Source: Candidatus Iainarchaeum sp.
Lineage (GTDB): Archaea > Iainarchaeota > Iainarchaeia > Iainarchaeales > DTGL01
Assembly (NCBI GenBank): GCA_017608995.1
Contig: JAFCEU010000018.1
Span: forward strand, 1-12,071
DNA length: 12,071 nucleotides
Direction of reading: 5' to 3'
A model generated the notes under the pieces. It saw only the letters and a program-made list of their open reading frames with translations. It was not told where the DNA came from and searched no databases. Of this stretch, positions 6,283 to 12,071 are shown piece by piece; position 1 is the stretch's first letter, and each line of letters opens with the position of its first letter. The position numbers and the translations under genes are program-made.

Positions 6283-7410
6283 ATGGCCAAAAAACACCCT
6301 AAATACAAAGAAAAAGAGAGCGAAGTAGAAAAAGCTGAGGGAGTGCAACTCTTTAAACAGGCCCCTGTTTTAACTGCGCTTTTTATACTGCTTTCTTGTT
6401 TATTTGGCATATTGATCGGTGTTGTTGCTGTGCTTTCGTTTTACCCACAGCAGGTGCAGCCTGAACAGGCACAGCCAGGCGAAGCGCCGGCTATTGCACC
6501 AAGTGGAAGCCCAGAAGGAATGGTATGCTTAGCGCCTGTAAGCCCAGAGGATGTAAAGAAAAAGGTAAAGTATTTTATAGATGAAAGCTTCTTGAAGAGC
6601 AGGAATATGGAACTGAAAATAAATAAGGTTGAATCTTATAACGAATATTTGTATTATATAGATGCGGAAGTATCCTCTGATGAGGGGGATATGCCAGCAG
6701 GCTCAATATATGCGACAAAAGATGGCGAAAAAATTATTATAGGTCCTTTATATGACCTAAATGAACCACTCAAATTCGAACAGCCTACGCCTGAGCCGGT
6801 TGAATATCCAAAAAGCGACAAGCCAAAAGTGCTAATGTTTGTTATGAGCTTCTGTCCATTCGGTCAGCAGGCTGAAAAAGGTTTGAAGCCAGCTATTGAA
6901 CTTTTAGGGAACACTATAGATTTCGAGCCACATTATGTAATCTACTCTAACTATGGAAGCGGCTATCCAGATTACTGCTTGGATGAAAACGCAAACTATT
7001 GTTCTATGCATGGCGTAGCTGAGCTGCGCGAGGACGTAAGGCAGCTTTGTATATGGAAGTATGAGCCAGATAAGTTCTGGCCATATGTTGAGAAGATTTA
7101 CCAGGGAAATTGTAATTTAAACAATATAGATACCTGTTGGAAAGAGCAAGCGCAAGCGCTTGGCATAGATACTGCCAAGATAGAGGAATGTTTCAACAAT
7201 GAAGCAATTTCATTGCTTGAAGAAGAAGTAAAGCTTAACGAGAAGTATAATGTACGCGGATCGCCAACAATCCTCATAAACGAAACCGAATATAGCGGCG
7301 ATCGTTCACCACAGAGCTTTAAGGATTCTATATGCTCAGCATTTAACGAACAGCCAGATGAATGCTCGCAGGAGCTAAGTGGCGAAACAGGCGCCAGCGG
7401 GCAATGCTAA
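6283..7410 (+). CDS. Membrane-anchored thioredoxin-fold protein with CPFG motif
   Basis: This 375-residue protein has a short charged cytoplasmic start (1-25), one membrane helix (about 29-54, uncleaved), a Pro/Gln/Ala-rich linker, a small domain (about 85-165), and a thioredoxin/DsbA-like domain from about 180. The active-site region reads MFVMSFCPFGQQAEKGLKP, with C191 in CPFG; the second cysteine of a classical CxxC is replaced by glycine. The cis-proline loop is RGSPTI (P328), and the tail ends SICSAFNEQPDECSQELS. Nine further cysteines in the outer part (82, 232, 240, 256, 277, 285, 303, 351, 361) point to disulfides or another redox couple; one more ends the protein. The fold and topology suggest thiol-disulfide work outside the membrane, but a CPxG site cannot act as a standard dithiol oxidoreductase by itself. 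A ferredoxin gene follows after 25 bp. Confidence 0.85.
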   Translation: MAKKHPKYKEKESEVEKAEGVQLFKQAPVLTALFILLSCLFGILIGVVAVLSFYPQQVQPEQAQPGEAPAIAPSGSPEGMVCLAPVSPEDVKKKVKYFIDESFLKSRNMELKINKVESYNEYLYYIDAEVSSDEGDMPAGSIYATKDGEKIIIGPLYDLNEPLKFEQPTPEPVEYPKSDKPKVLMFVMSFCPFGQQAEKGLKPAIELLGNTIDFEPHYVIYSNYGSGYPDYCLDENANYCSMHGVAELREDVRQLCIWKYEPDKFWPYVEKIYQGNCNLNNIDTCWKEQAQALGIDTAKIEECFNNEAISLLEEEVKLNEKYNVRGSPTILINETEYSGDRSPQSFKDSICSAFNEQPDECSQELSGETGASGQC

Positions 7411-7435
7411 AAATAATTTTTAGGAGCGTGAGTCT

Positions 7436-7654
7436 ATGAAGGTTGTGCATAAGGTTGAAAAATGCATTGGTTGTGGCACCTGCGTTGCTCTGTGCCCGGC
7501 TTTGTTTGAGATGGAAGGTGCAAAAGCAAAGCTCAAAGGCGGCATAGCAGAAGGAGGCAATTTTGTTCTCGAAAAGGAATTTACTCCGGAAGAGCAGGAA
7601 TGTGCAAAGCAAGCCGCACAGAACTGCCCGGTCACATGTATAATTGTAGAGTAA
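7436..7654 (+). CDS. Monocluster [4Fe-4S] ferredoxin
   Basis: This 72-residue soluble protein begins KVEKCIGCGTCVALCP. C10, C13 and C16 with distant C64 (NCPV) are the expected four ligands of one [4Fe-4S] cluster. C20 and C56 sit where Pyrococcus-type ferredoxins carry an internal disulfide, and C68 is extra. It lacks the second CxxCxxC set of two-cluster ferredoxins. Such proteins pass single electrons between cytoplasmic enzymes. The ATG at 7436 has GGAG and GTGAG upstream. It sits 25 bp after the thioredoxin-fold gene and 4 bp before the MIP18-like gene, so all three probably share a transcript. A role in Fe-S assembly or as an electron donor to radical SAM enzymes is possible but not shown. 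Confidence 0.95.
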   Translation: MKVVHKVEKCIGCGTCVALCPALFEMEGAKAKLKGGIAEGGNFVLEKEFTPEEQECAKQAAQNCPVTCIIVE

Positions 7655-7658
7655 TAGT

Positions 7659-7961
7659 ATGGTTGCAGAGAAAGATGTTTGGGACGCATTAAAGCAAGTG
7701 ATAGACCCTGAAATAGGGCTAAGTATAGTGGACCTTGGCTTAGTTTATAGTGTAGAAGTAAAGGATAATGAAATAAAAGTGAAGATGACCCTCACGAATC
7801 CCGCTTGTCCACTTCAAAGCTATTTAAAAGCGCAAGTAGAAGAGGCTATTTCTAAGATACCTGAAGTAAAAAAAGTAGCAGTTGAACTCATATTTGAGCC
7901 TGCTTGGACTCCCGAGCGAATGAGCCCTGAAGCGAGAAAAAAACTTGGAATCGGATTATAA
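7659..7961 (+). CDS. MIP18/SufT-like iron-sulfur cluster assembly protein (DUF59)
   Basis: This 100-residue protein is a stand-alone MIP18 (DUF59) domain. Typical blocks are VIDPEIGLSIVDLGLVYSVEV (from residue 14), KMTLTNPACPLQ (43-53, with the conserved C50), the VEEAI helix, and the C-terminal FEPAWTPERMSPEARKKLG, seen in SufT, PaaD and archaeal homologues. Members help mature Fe-S proteins and are sometimes found beside suf genes. It starts 4 bp after the ferredoxin stop codon, with no clear own promoter, so it is probably co-transcribed with it. It is followed by a short inverted repeat (CTGCT 7969-7973, AGCAG 7977-7981) and then the convergent tRNA-Leu gene. Its exact client is unknown; the neighbouring ferredoxin and the cysteine-rich radical SAM enzyme downstream are plausible. 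Confidence 0.95.
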   Translation: MVAEKDVWDALKQVIDPEIGLSIVDLGLVYSVEVKDNEIKVKMTLTNPACPLQSYLKAQVEEAISKIPEVKKVAVELIFEPAWTPERMSPEARKKLGIGL

Positions 7962-7992
7962 CAAAGCCCTGCTCAAAGCAGTGATTAAAGAG

Positions 7993-8076
7993 TGCAGGGG
8001 GGCGGATTCGAACCGCCGAAGGCACTAAGCCACCAGATCTTGAGTCTGGTCCGTTTGGCCACTTCGGTACCCCTGC
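7993..8076 (-). tRNA. tRNA-Leu (anticodon CAA)
   Basis: On the minus strand an acceptor stem GCAGGGG pairs with CCCCTGC. The anticodon arm is CCAGA-CTCAAGA-TCTGG with anticodon CAA, there is a long class II variable arm (GGC TTAGT GCC), and the T arm is GGCGG-TTCGAAT-CCGCC. The discriminator is A (7993). CCA is not encoded and there is no intron. The gene begins 6 bp after the stop codon of the domain-II protein on the same strand, so the two may be co-transcribed and then processed. Confidence 0.96.
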
Positions 8077-8082
8077 ATAAAA

Positions 8083-8466
8083 TTAAGAAATTTCAATAAC
8101 CGTACCGGGTTGCAAGCGCAGATTTTCTATATTAAGGAATATTGCTCCGTAGTCACCCTCGTCCAGCATCTTCACTTTTCTGTCGTGCACCCTAAGCTCA
8201 GAGATTCTTGCCTTCTTTCCTTCCAGAATCACCTTATCCTTATCTGTCACCATTCCTCTTAGCACTTTACCTCTTATCATTGTTAAGCCATGGATGTTAA
8301 AACATTCCTCTACTTCAAACGCTGCACTGTTTTTAGGAACGCTTGCACTCTTTACTTCGTTGGTAGCTTTCTCTGCAAGCTTTTCAATCTTCTGCTTTTG
8401 GTGCTCAGGGATGCATATACCGAGCGGCTTCCTCTCCCTCTTCTGAATAAGCTTTAATATTGCCAT
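8083..8466 (-). CDS. Stand-alone translation-factor domain II (EF-Tu/IF2-like beta barrel) protein
   Basis: This 127-residue protein has no GTPase motifs. Its second half (about 55-127: FNIHGLTMIRGKVLRGMVTD, VILEGKKARISELRV, VKMLDEGDYGAIFL, LQPGTVIEI) reads like domain II of EF-Tu, IF2 or SelB-type GTPases. In those proteins the barrel packs on the G domain and contacts the tRNA acceptor end. The first 50 residues form a charged helix-rich extension (PEHQKQKIEKLAEKATNEVK) with no clear family. Similar isolated domains are usually annotated as 'EF-Tu/IF-2/RF-3 family' proteins in archaeal genomes; the function is not known. The ATG at 8464-8466 lies about 25 bp after an A/T TATA-like stretch (minus strand, about 8484-8496), suggesting a leaderless message. 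tRNA-Leu follows 6 bp after its stop codon. Confidence 0.8.
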   Translation of the reverse strand: MAILKLIQKRERKPLGICIPEHQKQKIEKLAEKATNEVKSASVPKNSAAFEVEECFNIHGLTMIRGKVLRGMVTDKDKVILEGKKARISELRVHDRKVKMLDEGDYGAIFLNIENLRLQPGTVIEIS

Positions 8467-8532
8467 AATAAATTTTCCAATAAAAAATTATTAAAAATAG
8501 AATTATTCGCCATTTGTTTGCAGTGAAAGAAG

Positions 8533-8739
8533 ATGCCAAAAAGAAAGCCGCCTTTGCACAAAAAATCGCCTGTGAGAAAAGTGGATGGGGAAAAGGCAGA
8601 AAAACTAAAAGCATTAAGTTGGTTGCTGCTCCTTTTTATAAACTTCCAAAAAAATTTCCAAAACAAAGGTTCCAATAAAAGAGAAGTAGCGGTGGGGCCG
8701 GGATTCGAACCCGGGCGAGCACAAAGCTCAGCAGCTTAG
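8533..8739 (+). CDS. Doubtful small basic open reading frame or gene remnant
   Basis: The frame starts with ATG after GTGAAAGAAG and encodes a very basic start (PKRKPPLHKKSPVRK) and a charged helix-like stretch (GEKAEKLKALSWLLLLF) that looks protein-like. However, its last quarter runs antisense through the tRNA-Ser gene (8690-8774), which is unlikely for a functional gene. It may be a remnant, or chance. The rest of 8467-8689 holds only A/T-rich promoter-like sequence for the leftward gene. Confidence 0.18.
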   Translation: MPKRKPPLHKKSPVRKVDGEKAEKLKALSWLLLLFINFQKNFQNKGSNKREVAVGPGFEPGRAQSSAA

Positions 8740-8774
8740 CAGGCTGCCGCCGTGGACCGCTGGGCCACCCCACC
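8690..8774 (-). tRNA. tRNA-Ser (anticodon GCU)
   Basis: On the minus strand the acceptor GGTGGGG pairs with CCCCACC. The anticodon arm is GCAGC-CTGCTAA-GCTGC with anticodon GCT, a class II variable arm is present (GAGC TTTGT GCTC), and the T arm is CCGGG-TTCGAAT-CCCGG. The discriminator is G, as expected for Ser. CCA is not encoded and there is no intron. A TATA box (minus strand TATTTTTATAT, 8795-8805) lies 26 bp upstream. Confidence 0.97.
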
Positions 8775-8794
8775 AAAGAGCTGCATTTGCGTTC

Positions 8795-8827
8795 ATATAA
8801 AAATAGTTTGTGGAATATTTAAAAATT
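8795..8827. promoter_or_regulatory. Divergent promoter: tRNA-Ser (leftward) and Tes-like operon (rightward)
   Basis: Two TATA-like boxes sit side by side. 8795-8805 lies about 26 bp from the tRNA-Ser 5' end (leftward). 8815-8827 (ATATTTAAAAATT, rightward) would start transcription near 8848 and give the radical SAM gene a leader of about 35 bases. Assignment is by spacing. Confidence 0.45.
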
Positions 8828-8882
8828 GAACATTTTAAATGTTTTACTCCACTCTGTTTTATATTGGCGAATTGGCGATAGC

Positions 8883-10658
8883 ATGGCTCGAAAAATCATT
8901 CTTAGGAAAATATACTCTGGCGATACGCCAGTGGAATTTGGCGATAGCATAGTCACGGTAAGCGCAAATGTAAAGCTCAGCAAAGAGGGCGCTCTAAAAA
9001 TTATAAAAAACCTTTTGTGCAAGGACGAGAAACCGGTAAGGTTGATAATGAGCATTTGCCCTGCTTGTGCAGAGGAAAAGCGCTGGGAAGAGATGCGCAT
9101 TCCTGCGCTAATTTTTGAAAAAGACGGAAAAATTTCTCTGAGGAAACAGTGCCCAAAACACGGCGTATTTACTGATTATTATTGGGAAGATGCTGATTAT
9201 TATTATAAACAAATGCAGTTTGCAGACCCTGGAATAGAGCTGGAAAACCCACAAATAGATAAACCTCTGGAAAGCCTAGTTTGCCCAAACGATTGTGGGC
9301 TGTGCAAACAGCATAAAAGCCATACAGCATTAGCAAATATTGTTGTAACAAATCGCTGTGACCTTTCCTGCTGGTATTGTTTCTTTTACCAGAAAAGAGA
9401 CGAGCCTGTTTATGAACCAAGCCTGGAGCAGATAAGGGAAATGTTGAGGATGCTTAAAGAAGAGAGGCCGGTACCATGCAATGCTGTGCAGATAACTGGT
9501 GGAGAACCAGCAATAAGGTATGATATAGTTGAGGTAATAAAGCTTTGTAGGGAAGAAGGATTCGAGCATGTGCAATTTAATACAAACGCTATAAGATTCA
9601 GCAAGGAGCCAAAACTTGTGGAAAAAATTGTAAATGCAGGTGCTAATGTAATTTATATGAGCTTTGATGGGGTTAGCCCTGAAACGAACCCAAAAAATTT
9701 CTGGGAAATTCCAAAAGCAATAGAAAATGTGCGCAGAACAGGGAAAGCGGGTATTGTTCTAGTGCCTACTGTAATAGGTGGGGTTAATACGCACGAGCTT
9801 GGAGATATTATAAGGTATGCTGCTTACAATATCGATGTTGTTCGCGGTGTAAATTTCCAGCCAGTTTCCTTGGTTGGAATGATGCCTCGCAAGGAGCGTG
9901 AAAAGCAGCGTGTAACAATTCCAAAAGTGCTTAAGCTTATTGAAGAGCAAACTTCTGGTCAGATTGCTTTGGAAGATTTCTACTGCGTGCCTTGTGTTGG
10001 CGTAATAAGTGATTTGGTGGAAGCGATTAAGGGAAAGCAACAGTACAGATTCTCAACACACTTTGCTTGTGGAGCAGGCACCTATGTATTCTTAGATGGA
10101 AAGCGCTTTGTGCCAATAACGCGCTTTGTTGATGTAGAAGGGTTATTCGAGTATTTGAAACAGCTTGCAGTGGAAATAAGAAACAGCAAATCCAAAAAGG
10201 TGAGCACAATAATAAGCGCAGCGAAGCTCTTTGCAAAGCTCAATACATTTATAGATAAGGAAAAACAGCCAGCAAATCTCAACTTAGGCAATATGCTAAC
10301 TCAAGCACTTATAAGCGGCAGCTACGAGGGCCTGAAAGAATTTCACTACCGCTCACTATTTATAGGAATGATGCATTTTATGGACACTTATAATTACGAT
10401 GTTGACCGCGTTGAGCGCTGCTGCATACATTATGCGATGCCTAACGGCAAAATAGTTCCTTTCTGCGCATTCAATGTCATTCCAGATCTATACAGGGATA
10501 AGGTGCAAAAAGAGTATTCCATTCCCGCTCGCGAGTGGGAAAAACGCACTGGTAAGAAACTAAGTGATGATAAATACCTGAGAAAGATCTCCAAGGAAGA
10601 ACAGGCAAAGATAATAGAGCATTACAGAAAAGCGATTGGGAAATTCAAGCAGAACTGA
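8883..10658 (+). CDS. tes: Tetraether lipid synthase-like radical SAM protein
   Basis: This protein of about 591 residues belongs to the archaeal radical SAM family that includes Tes, the enzyme that joins two archaeol lipids tail to tail to make tetraether (GDGT) membrane lipids. The SAM cluster motif TNRCDLSCWYC carries C159, C163 and C166, followed by GGEP (206-209) and YMSFDG (258-263). Tes-type extra cysteines precede it (C59, C62, C90, then CPNDCGLC with C134, C138, C141) and follow it (CVPC 368-371, C396, CC 513-514, C528), enough for several auxiliary iron centres. ATG 8883 (MARKIILRK) is preferred over upstream in-frame TTG 8826, because the TATA box lies at 8815-8827. It is somewhat longer than methanogen Tes (about 500 residues). 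The methyltransferase gene follows after 5 bp. Another C-C bond-forming substrate cannot be excluded. Confidence 0.85.
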   Translation: MARKIILRKIYSGDTPVEFGDSIVTVSANVKLSKEGALKIIKNLLCKDEKPVRLIMSICPACAEEKRWEEMRIPALIFEKDGKISLRKQCPKHGVFTDYYWEDADYYYKQMQFADPGIELENPQIDKPLESLVCPNDCGLCKQHKSHTALANIVVTNRCDLSCWYCFFYQKRDEPVYEPSLEQIREMLRMLKEERPVPCNAVQITGGEPAIRYDIVEVIKLCREEGFEHVQFNTNAIRFSKEPKLVEKIVNAGANVIYMSFDGVSPETNPKNFWEIPKAIENVRRTGKAGIVLVPTVIGGVNTHELGDIIRYAAYNIDVVRGVNFQPVSLVGMMPRKEREKQRVTIPKVLKLIEEQTSGQIALEDFYCVPCVGVISDLVEAIKGKQQYRFSTHFACGAGTYVFLDGKRFVPITRFVDVEGLFEYLKQLAVEIRNSKSKKVSTIISAAKLFAKLNTFIDKEKQPANLNLGNMLTQALISGSYEGLKEFHYRSLFIGMMHFMDTYNYDVDRVERCCIHYAMPNGKIVPFCAFNVIPDLYRDKVQKEYSIPAREWEKRTGKKLSDDKYLRKISKEEQAKIIEHYRKAIGKFKQN

Positions 10659-10663
10659 TTCTC

Positions 10664-11812
10664 ATGTGCAAATACGCTTTTCTCTTTGGAAGAAACCCTG
10701 CGCTTTCTTATTTAGAACTGGTAAGCTATTTAAAAGCTCGCAACATTGATTTTAAACCAGTGATGTGGTTTAAAGAGGGGGTTATTGCAGAAATAGAAAA
10801 AATGGATGCAGAAAAGCTGGTAAAAGAGCTTGCAGGAACAATTAAAATCGCAAAGGTGTTGTTTTCATGCCGTACAAAAGAACTTGAGCAAAAACTTCTG
10901 CAAGCGAATCTTTATGAAGGAACCTCAAATAAACTTATGTATTTTGTGAGCGCTTACAATGCTAACGAAATGAAAATAAGGGAGATTCTAAAAAGGGTGT
11001 TTAAGGAGCAGAGGTTAAAGGCAGTATATAAGATGCTTGCGCCACATACCTTAGCAAAAAGATTGCAGAACTATGTTGATATTATCGCTGTGAAAGAGCA
11101 GAACTATTATATTGCTAAAACAATCGCATGCTCAGATCCACACAAATTCAAAGAGCGCGATGAAGGAAGACCATTCACCGAGCCAGAAATAATGAGCTCA
11201 ATAAGGTTATCGCGCATTCTGGCAAATTTAAGCTGCACCAAGCCAAGAGCCACAATATTAGATCCGTTCTGTGGCATCGGCACGGTGCTGCAGGAAGCAA
11301 TGCTGCTTGGATATGATGTTAAAGGGTTAGAGCTTAGCGAGGAAAGAGTGCAAAAAAGCATTGCGAATTTGGAATGGGTGAAGAAAAAATATAATATAAA
11401 GCAGAGCTTTGAAGTAAAAAAAGGCGATGCAACGATGCTTTCAAACTACTTTAAAAAGGAGCGCTTTGATGCGATTGTAACAGAGCCTGAGCTCGGACCA
11501 CTGTTGAAAAAATTACCAACAGAGAAAGAAGCGAAGGAAACATGCAATAAACTACAAAAACTCTATGAGAAATTTTTTAATGAAGCAAAGCTTGTGCTTA
11601 AGCCGAAAGGAAAAATTGCGATTGTGATTCCGCAATTTAGAACAAAGAATTCAAAGCTCTTTACAATCGATATGGATAAAATTCTGCACGAGAATGGCTT
11701 CAGGATTTTCAATGTTACTGAGGATTTGCCAATAAAAGTAAATTTGCCCTATCTCTACAAAGAAGAATGGCACAAGATTGAACGCTTGATATACGTGTTT
11801 GAACGCAGCTAA
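10664..11812 (+). CDS. Trm11/TrmG10-like SAM-dependent RNA methyltransferase with altered motif IV
   Basis: The N-terminal half of this 382-residue protein (YAFLFGRNPALSYLELVSYL, then a THUMP-like region to about 155) and the link DEGRPF (166-171) are typical of Trm11/TrmG10 enzymes, which methylate N2 of guanosine 10 in tRNA. The Rossmann domain has motif I ILDPFCGIGTVLQEA (198-212), the acidic ELSEER (223-228) and GDATML (254-259). Motif IV, normally N/D-P-P-Y, reads TEPELG (273-278), so the target base or chemistry may differ from G10 methylation. ATG 10664 begins 5 bp after the radical SAM stop codon with only a weak ribosome site, so translation is probably coupled. The gene ends 46 bp before the Asp tRNA gene on the same strand. 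Role in tRNA modification is inferred from family and context. Confidence 0.85.
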   Translation: MCKYAFLFGRNPALSYLELVSYLKARNIDFKPVMWFKEGVIAEIEKMDAEKLVKELAGTIKIAKVLFSCRTKELEQKLLQANLYEGTSNKLMYFVSAYNANEMKIREILKRVFKEQRLKAVYKMLAPHTLAKRLQNYVDIIAVKEQNYYIAKTIACSDPHKFKERDEGRPFTEPEIMSSIRLSRILANLSCTKPRATILDPFCGIGTVLQEAMLLGYDVKGLELSEERVQKSIANLEWVKKKYNIKQSFEVKKGDATMLSNYFKKERFDAIVTEPELGPLLKKLPTEKEAKETCNKLQKLYEKFFNEAKLVLKPKGKIAIVIPQFRTKNSKLFTIDMDKILHENGFRIFNVTEDLPIKVNLPYLYKEEWHKIERLIYVFERS

Positions 11813-11818
11813 GCAATT

Positions 11819-11829
11819 ATTTTTTAAAC
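11819..11829 (+). promoter_or_regulatory. TATA-like box of tRNA-Asp
   Basis: TTTTTTAAACC is about 33 bp before the tRNA 5' end; a second A/T stretch (TTATAATTATAT, 11842-11853) is closer. It overlaps the region just after the methyltransferase stop codon. Confidence 0.35.
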
Positions 11830-11858
11830 CTTGCATCTAACTTATAATTATATTTCAT

Positions 11859-11968
11859 GCCCAGGTAGTCTAAGGGTTAGGATGCGGCCCTGTCGAATTT
11901 CAACAGGATCTCTTAGAGGTTCTGTGTGCAGGAAGGCTGCGATCCGGGTTCGAGTCCCGGCCTGGGCG
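11859..11968 (+). tRNA. tRNA-Asp (anticodon GUC) with a 38-base intron
   Basis: The acceptor GCCCAGG pairs with CCTGGGC, discriminator G (11968). The D stem is GTCT/GGAT, and the T arm is CCGGG-TTCGAGT-CCCGG. The anticodon stem CGGCC (11885-11889) pairs with GGCTG (11935-11939), but the loop is split. CTGTCG (11890-11895) is followed by an intron at 11896-11933, then A38. Removing it leaves loop CTGTCGA, anticodon GTC. Intron GCAG (11928-11931) pairs with loop CTGT, leaving 3-base bulges CG|A and GA|A, the canonical bulge-helix-bulge at 37/38. Inside, CAGGATCT pairs with AGGTTCTG around CTTAG. CCA is not encoded. Discriminator and GCCC acceptor fit Asp. Confidence 0.93.
11896..11933 (+). other. 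Archaeal tRNA intron (position 37/38)
   Basis: The 38 bases are bounded by the two 3-base bulges of a bulge-helix-bulge, cut by the archaeal splicing endonuclease between bulge bases 2 and 3. The inner helix is weak: A-T and T.G, a 4-base bulge, then 9 pairs including two G.T wobbles. Confidence 0.85.
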
Positions 11969-11974
11969 AACCGG

Positions 11975-12011
11975 GGCATTTGTCAAAGTTACAATTGGCA
12001 AATGCCTTTTT
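11975..12011 (+). terminator. Hairpin plus T5 tract after tRNA-Asp
   Basis: GGCATTTGTCAA (11975-11986) and TTGGCAAATGCC (11995-12006) form a 12-bp stem with one T.G pair and an 8-base loop, followed at once by TTTTT (12007-12011) and further T-rich runs to about 12060. This is the layout of an intrinsic terminator and begins 6 bp after the tRNA. Archaea usually terminate at T-tracts without a stable hairpin, so the hairpin may instead be a processing or protection element. Confidence 0.6.
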
Positions 12012-12071
12012 CACCTATTTTCCCTTTTTACAATATTTTCCCTGTTATGTATTTTTGACAAGCGCCACAGC

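Noticed and set aside
7343..7689. Minus-strand frames opposite the ferredoxin gene
   Set aside because: Ferredoxin on the plus strand is unambiguous; the Cys/His-rich antisense peptides are its mirror.
7969..7981. CTGCT/AGCAG hairpin as a terminator
   Set aside because: Only 5 bp with a 3-base loop and no T-tract; too weak to call.
11885..11939. Reading the split tRNA as tRNA-Glu using TTC at 11899-11901
   Set aside because: No 5-bp stem forms around that triplet, whereas GTC with the 37/38 intron gives a full stem, correct bulges and an Asp-like discriminator.
11831..12058. Plus-strand 75-codon open frame at the end of the window
   Set aside because: It runs through the whole tRNA-Asp gene and the hairpin; the peptide is a read-through of RNA sequence.
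1..12071. CRISPR arrays, insertion sequences, integrase attachment sites or prophage genes
   Set aside because: No regularly spaced repeats, transposase or integrase motifs, or tRNA-end duplications were seen on either strand.

Overview
The window reads as an archaeal chromosome segment. The evidence is the tRNA genes without encoded CCA, an Asp tRNA with a bulge-helix-bulge type intron, AT-rich TATA boxes about 25-33 bp before starts, Shine-Dalgarno sites matching the archaeal 16S tail (GGTGATC at 6274-6280), a RibL-like archaeal FAD synthase, and a radical SAM protein of the tetraether-lipid-synthase type. Compact gene packing, moderate AT richness, and a membrane thioredoxin-fold protein with a CPFG motif suggest a DPANN-type lineage (for example Micrarchaeota, Diapherotrites or Aenigmarchaeota). 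That placement is inference. No mobile element, CRISPR array or phage gene is visible.

Layout. 1-408: 3' end of a secreted or surface protein with a C-terminal membrane anchor, converging on a Yip1-like membrane protein (405-1118, minus). 1197-1632: a RibL-type nucleotidyltransferase broken by a frameshift. 1646-4407: a divergent locus. A RimB-like retropepsin-fold protease and an overlapping GNAT acetyltransferase run leftwards, and two tandem RimK-like ATP-grasp proteins run rightwards. The first ATP-grasp protein has lost its catalytic residues; the second keeps them. 4428-5687: adenylosuccinate synthetase PurA (minus, GTG start). 5787-6083: an orphan ribbon-helix-helix protein, followed by a non-coding stretch with a GC-rich hairpin and an inverted repeat that brackets the TATA box of the next gene. 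6283-7961: a likely redox/Fe-S operon made of a membrane thioredoxin-fold protein, a one-cluster ferredoxin and a MIP18/SufT-like Fe-S assembly factor. 7993-8774: tRNA-Leu(CAA), a stand-alone translation-factor domain-II protein and tRNA-Ser(GCU), all minus. 8883-11812: a Tes-like radical SAM enzyme and a Trm11/TrmG10-like methyltransferase 5 bp apart. 11859-12011: intron-containing tRNA-Asp(GUC) followed by a hairpin plus T-tract.

The most unusual part is 2076-4407. It places a writer (ATP-grasp amino-acid ligase), a degenerate ligase paralogue, a possible eraser (RimB-like protease) and an acetyltransferase around one divergent promoter region. In bacteria RimK and RimB add and remove glutamates on ribosomal protein S6, which archaea lack, so any target here is unknown. 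The second notable item is the tetraether-synthase homologue in what may be a small-genome archaeon, paired with a methyltransferase whose catalytic motif is altered.
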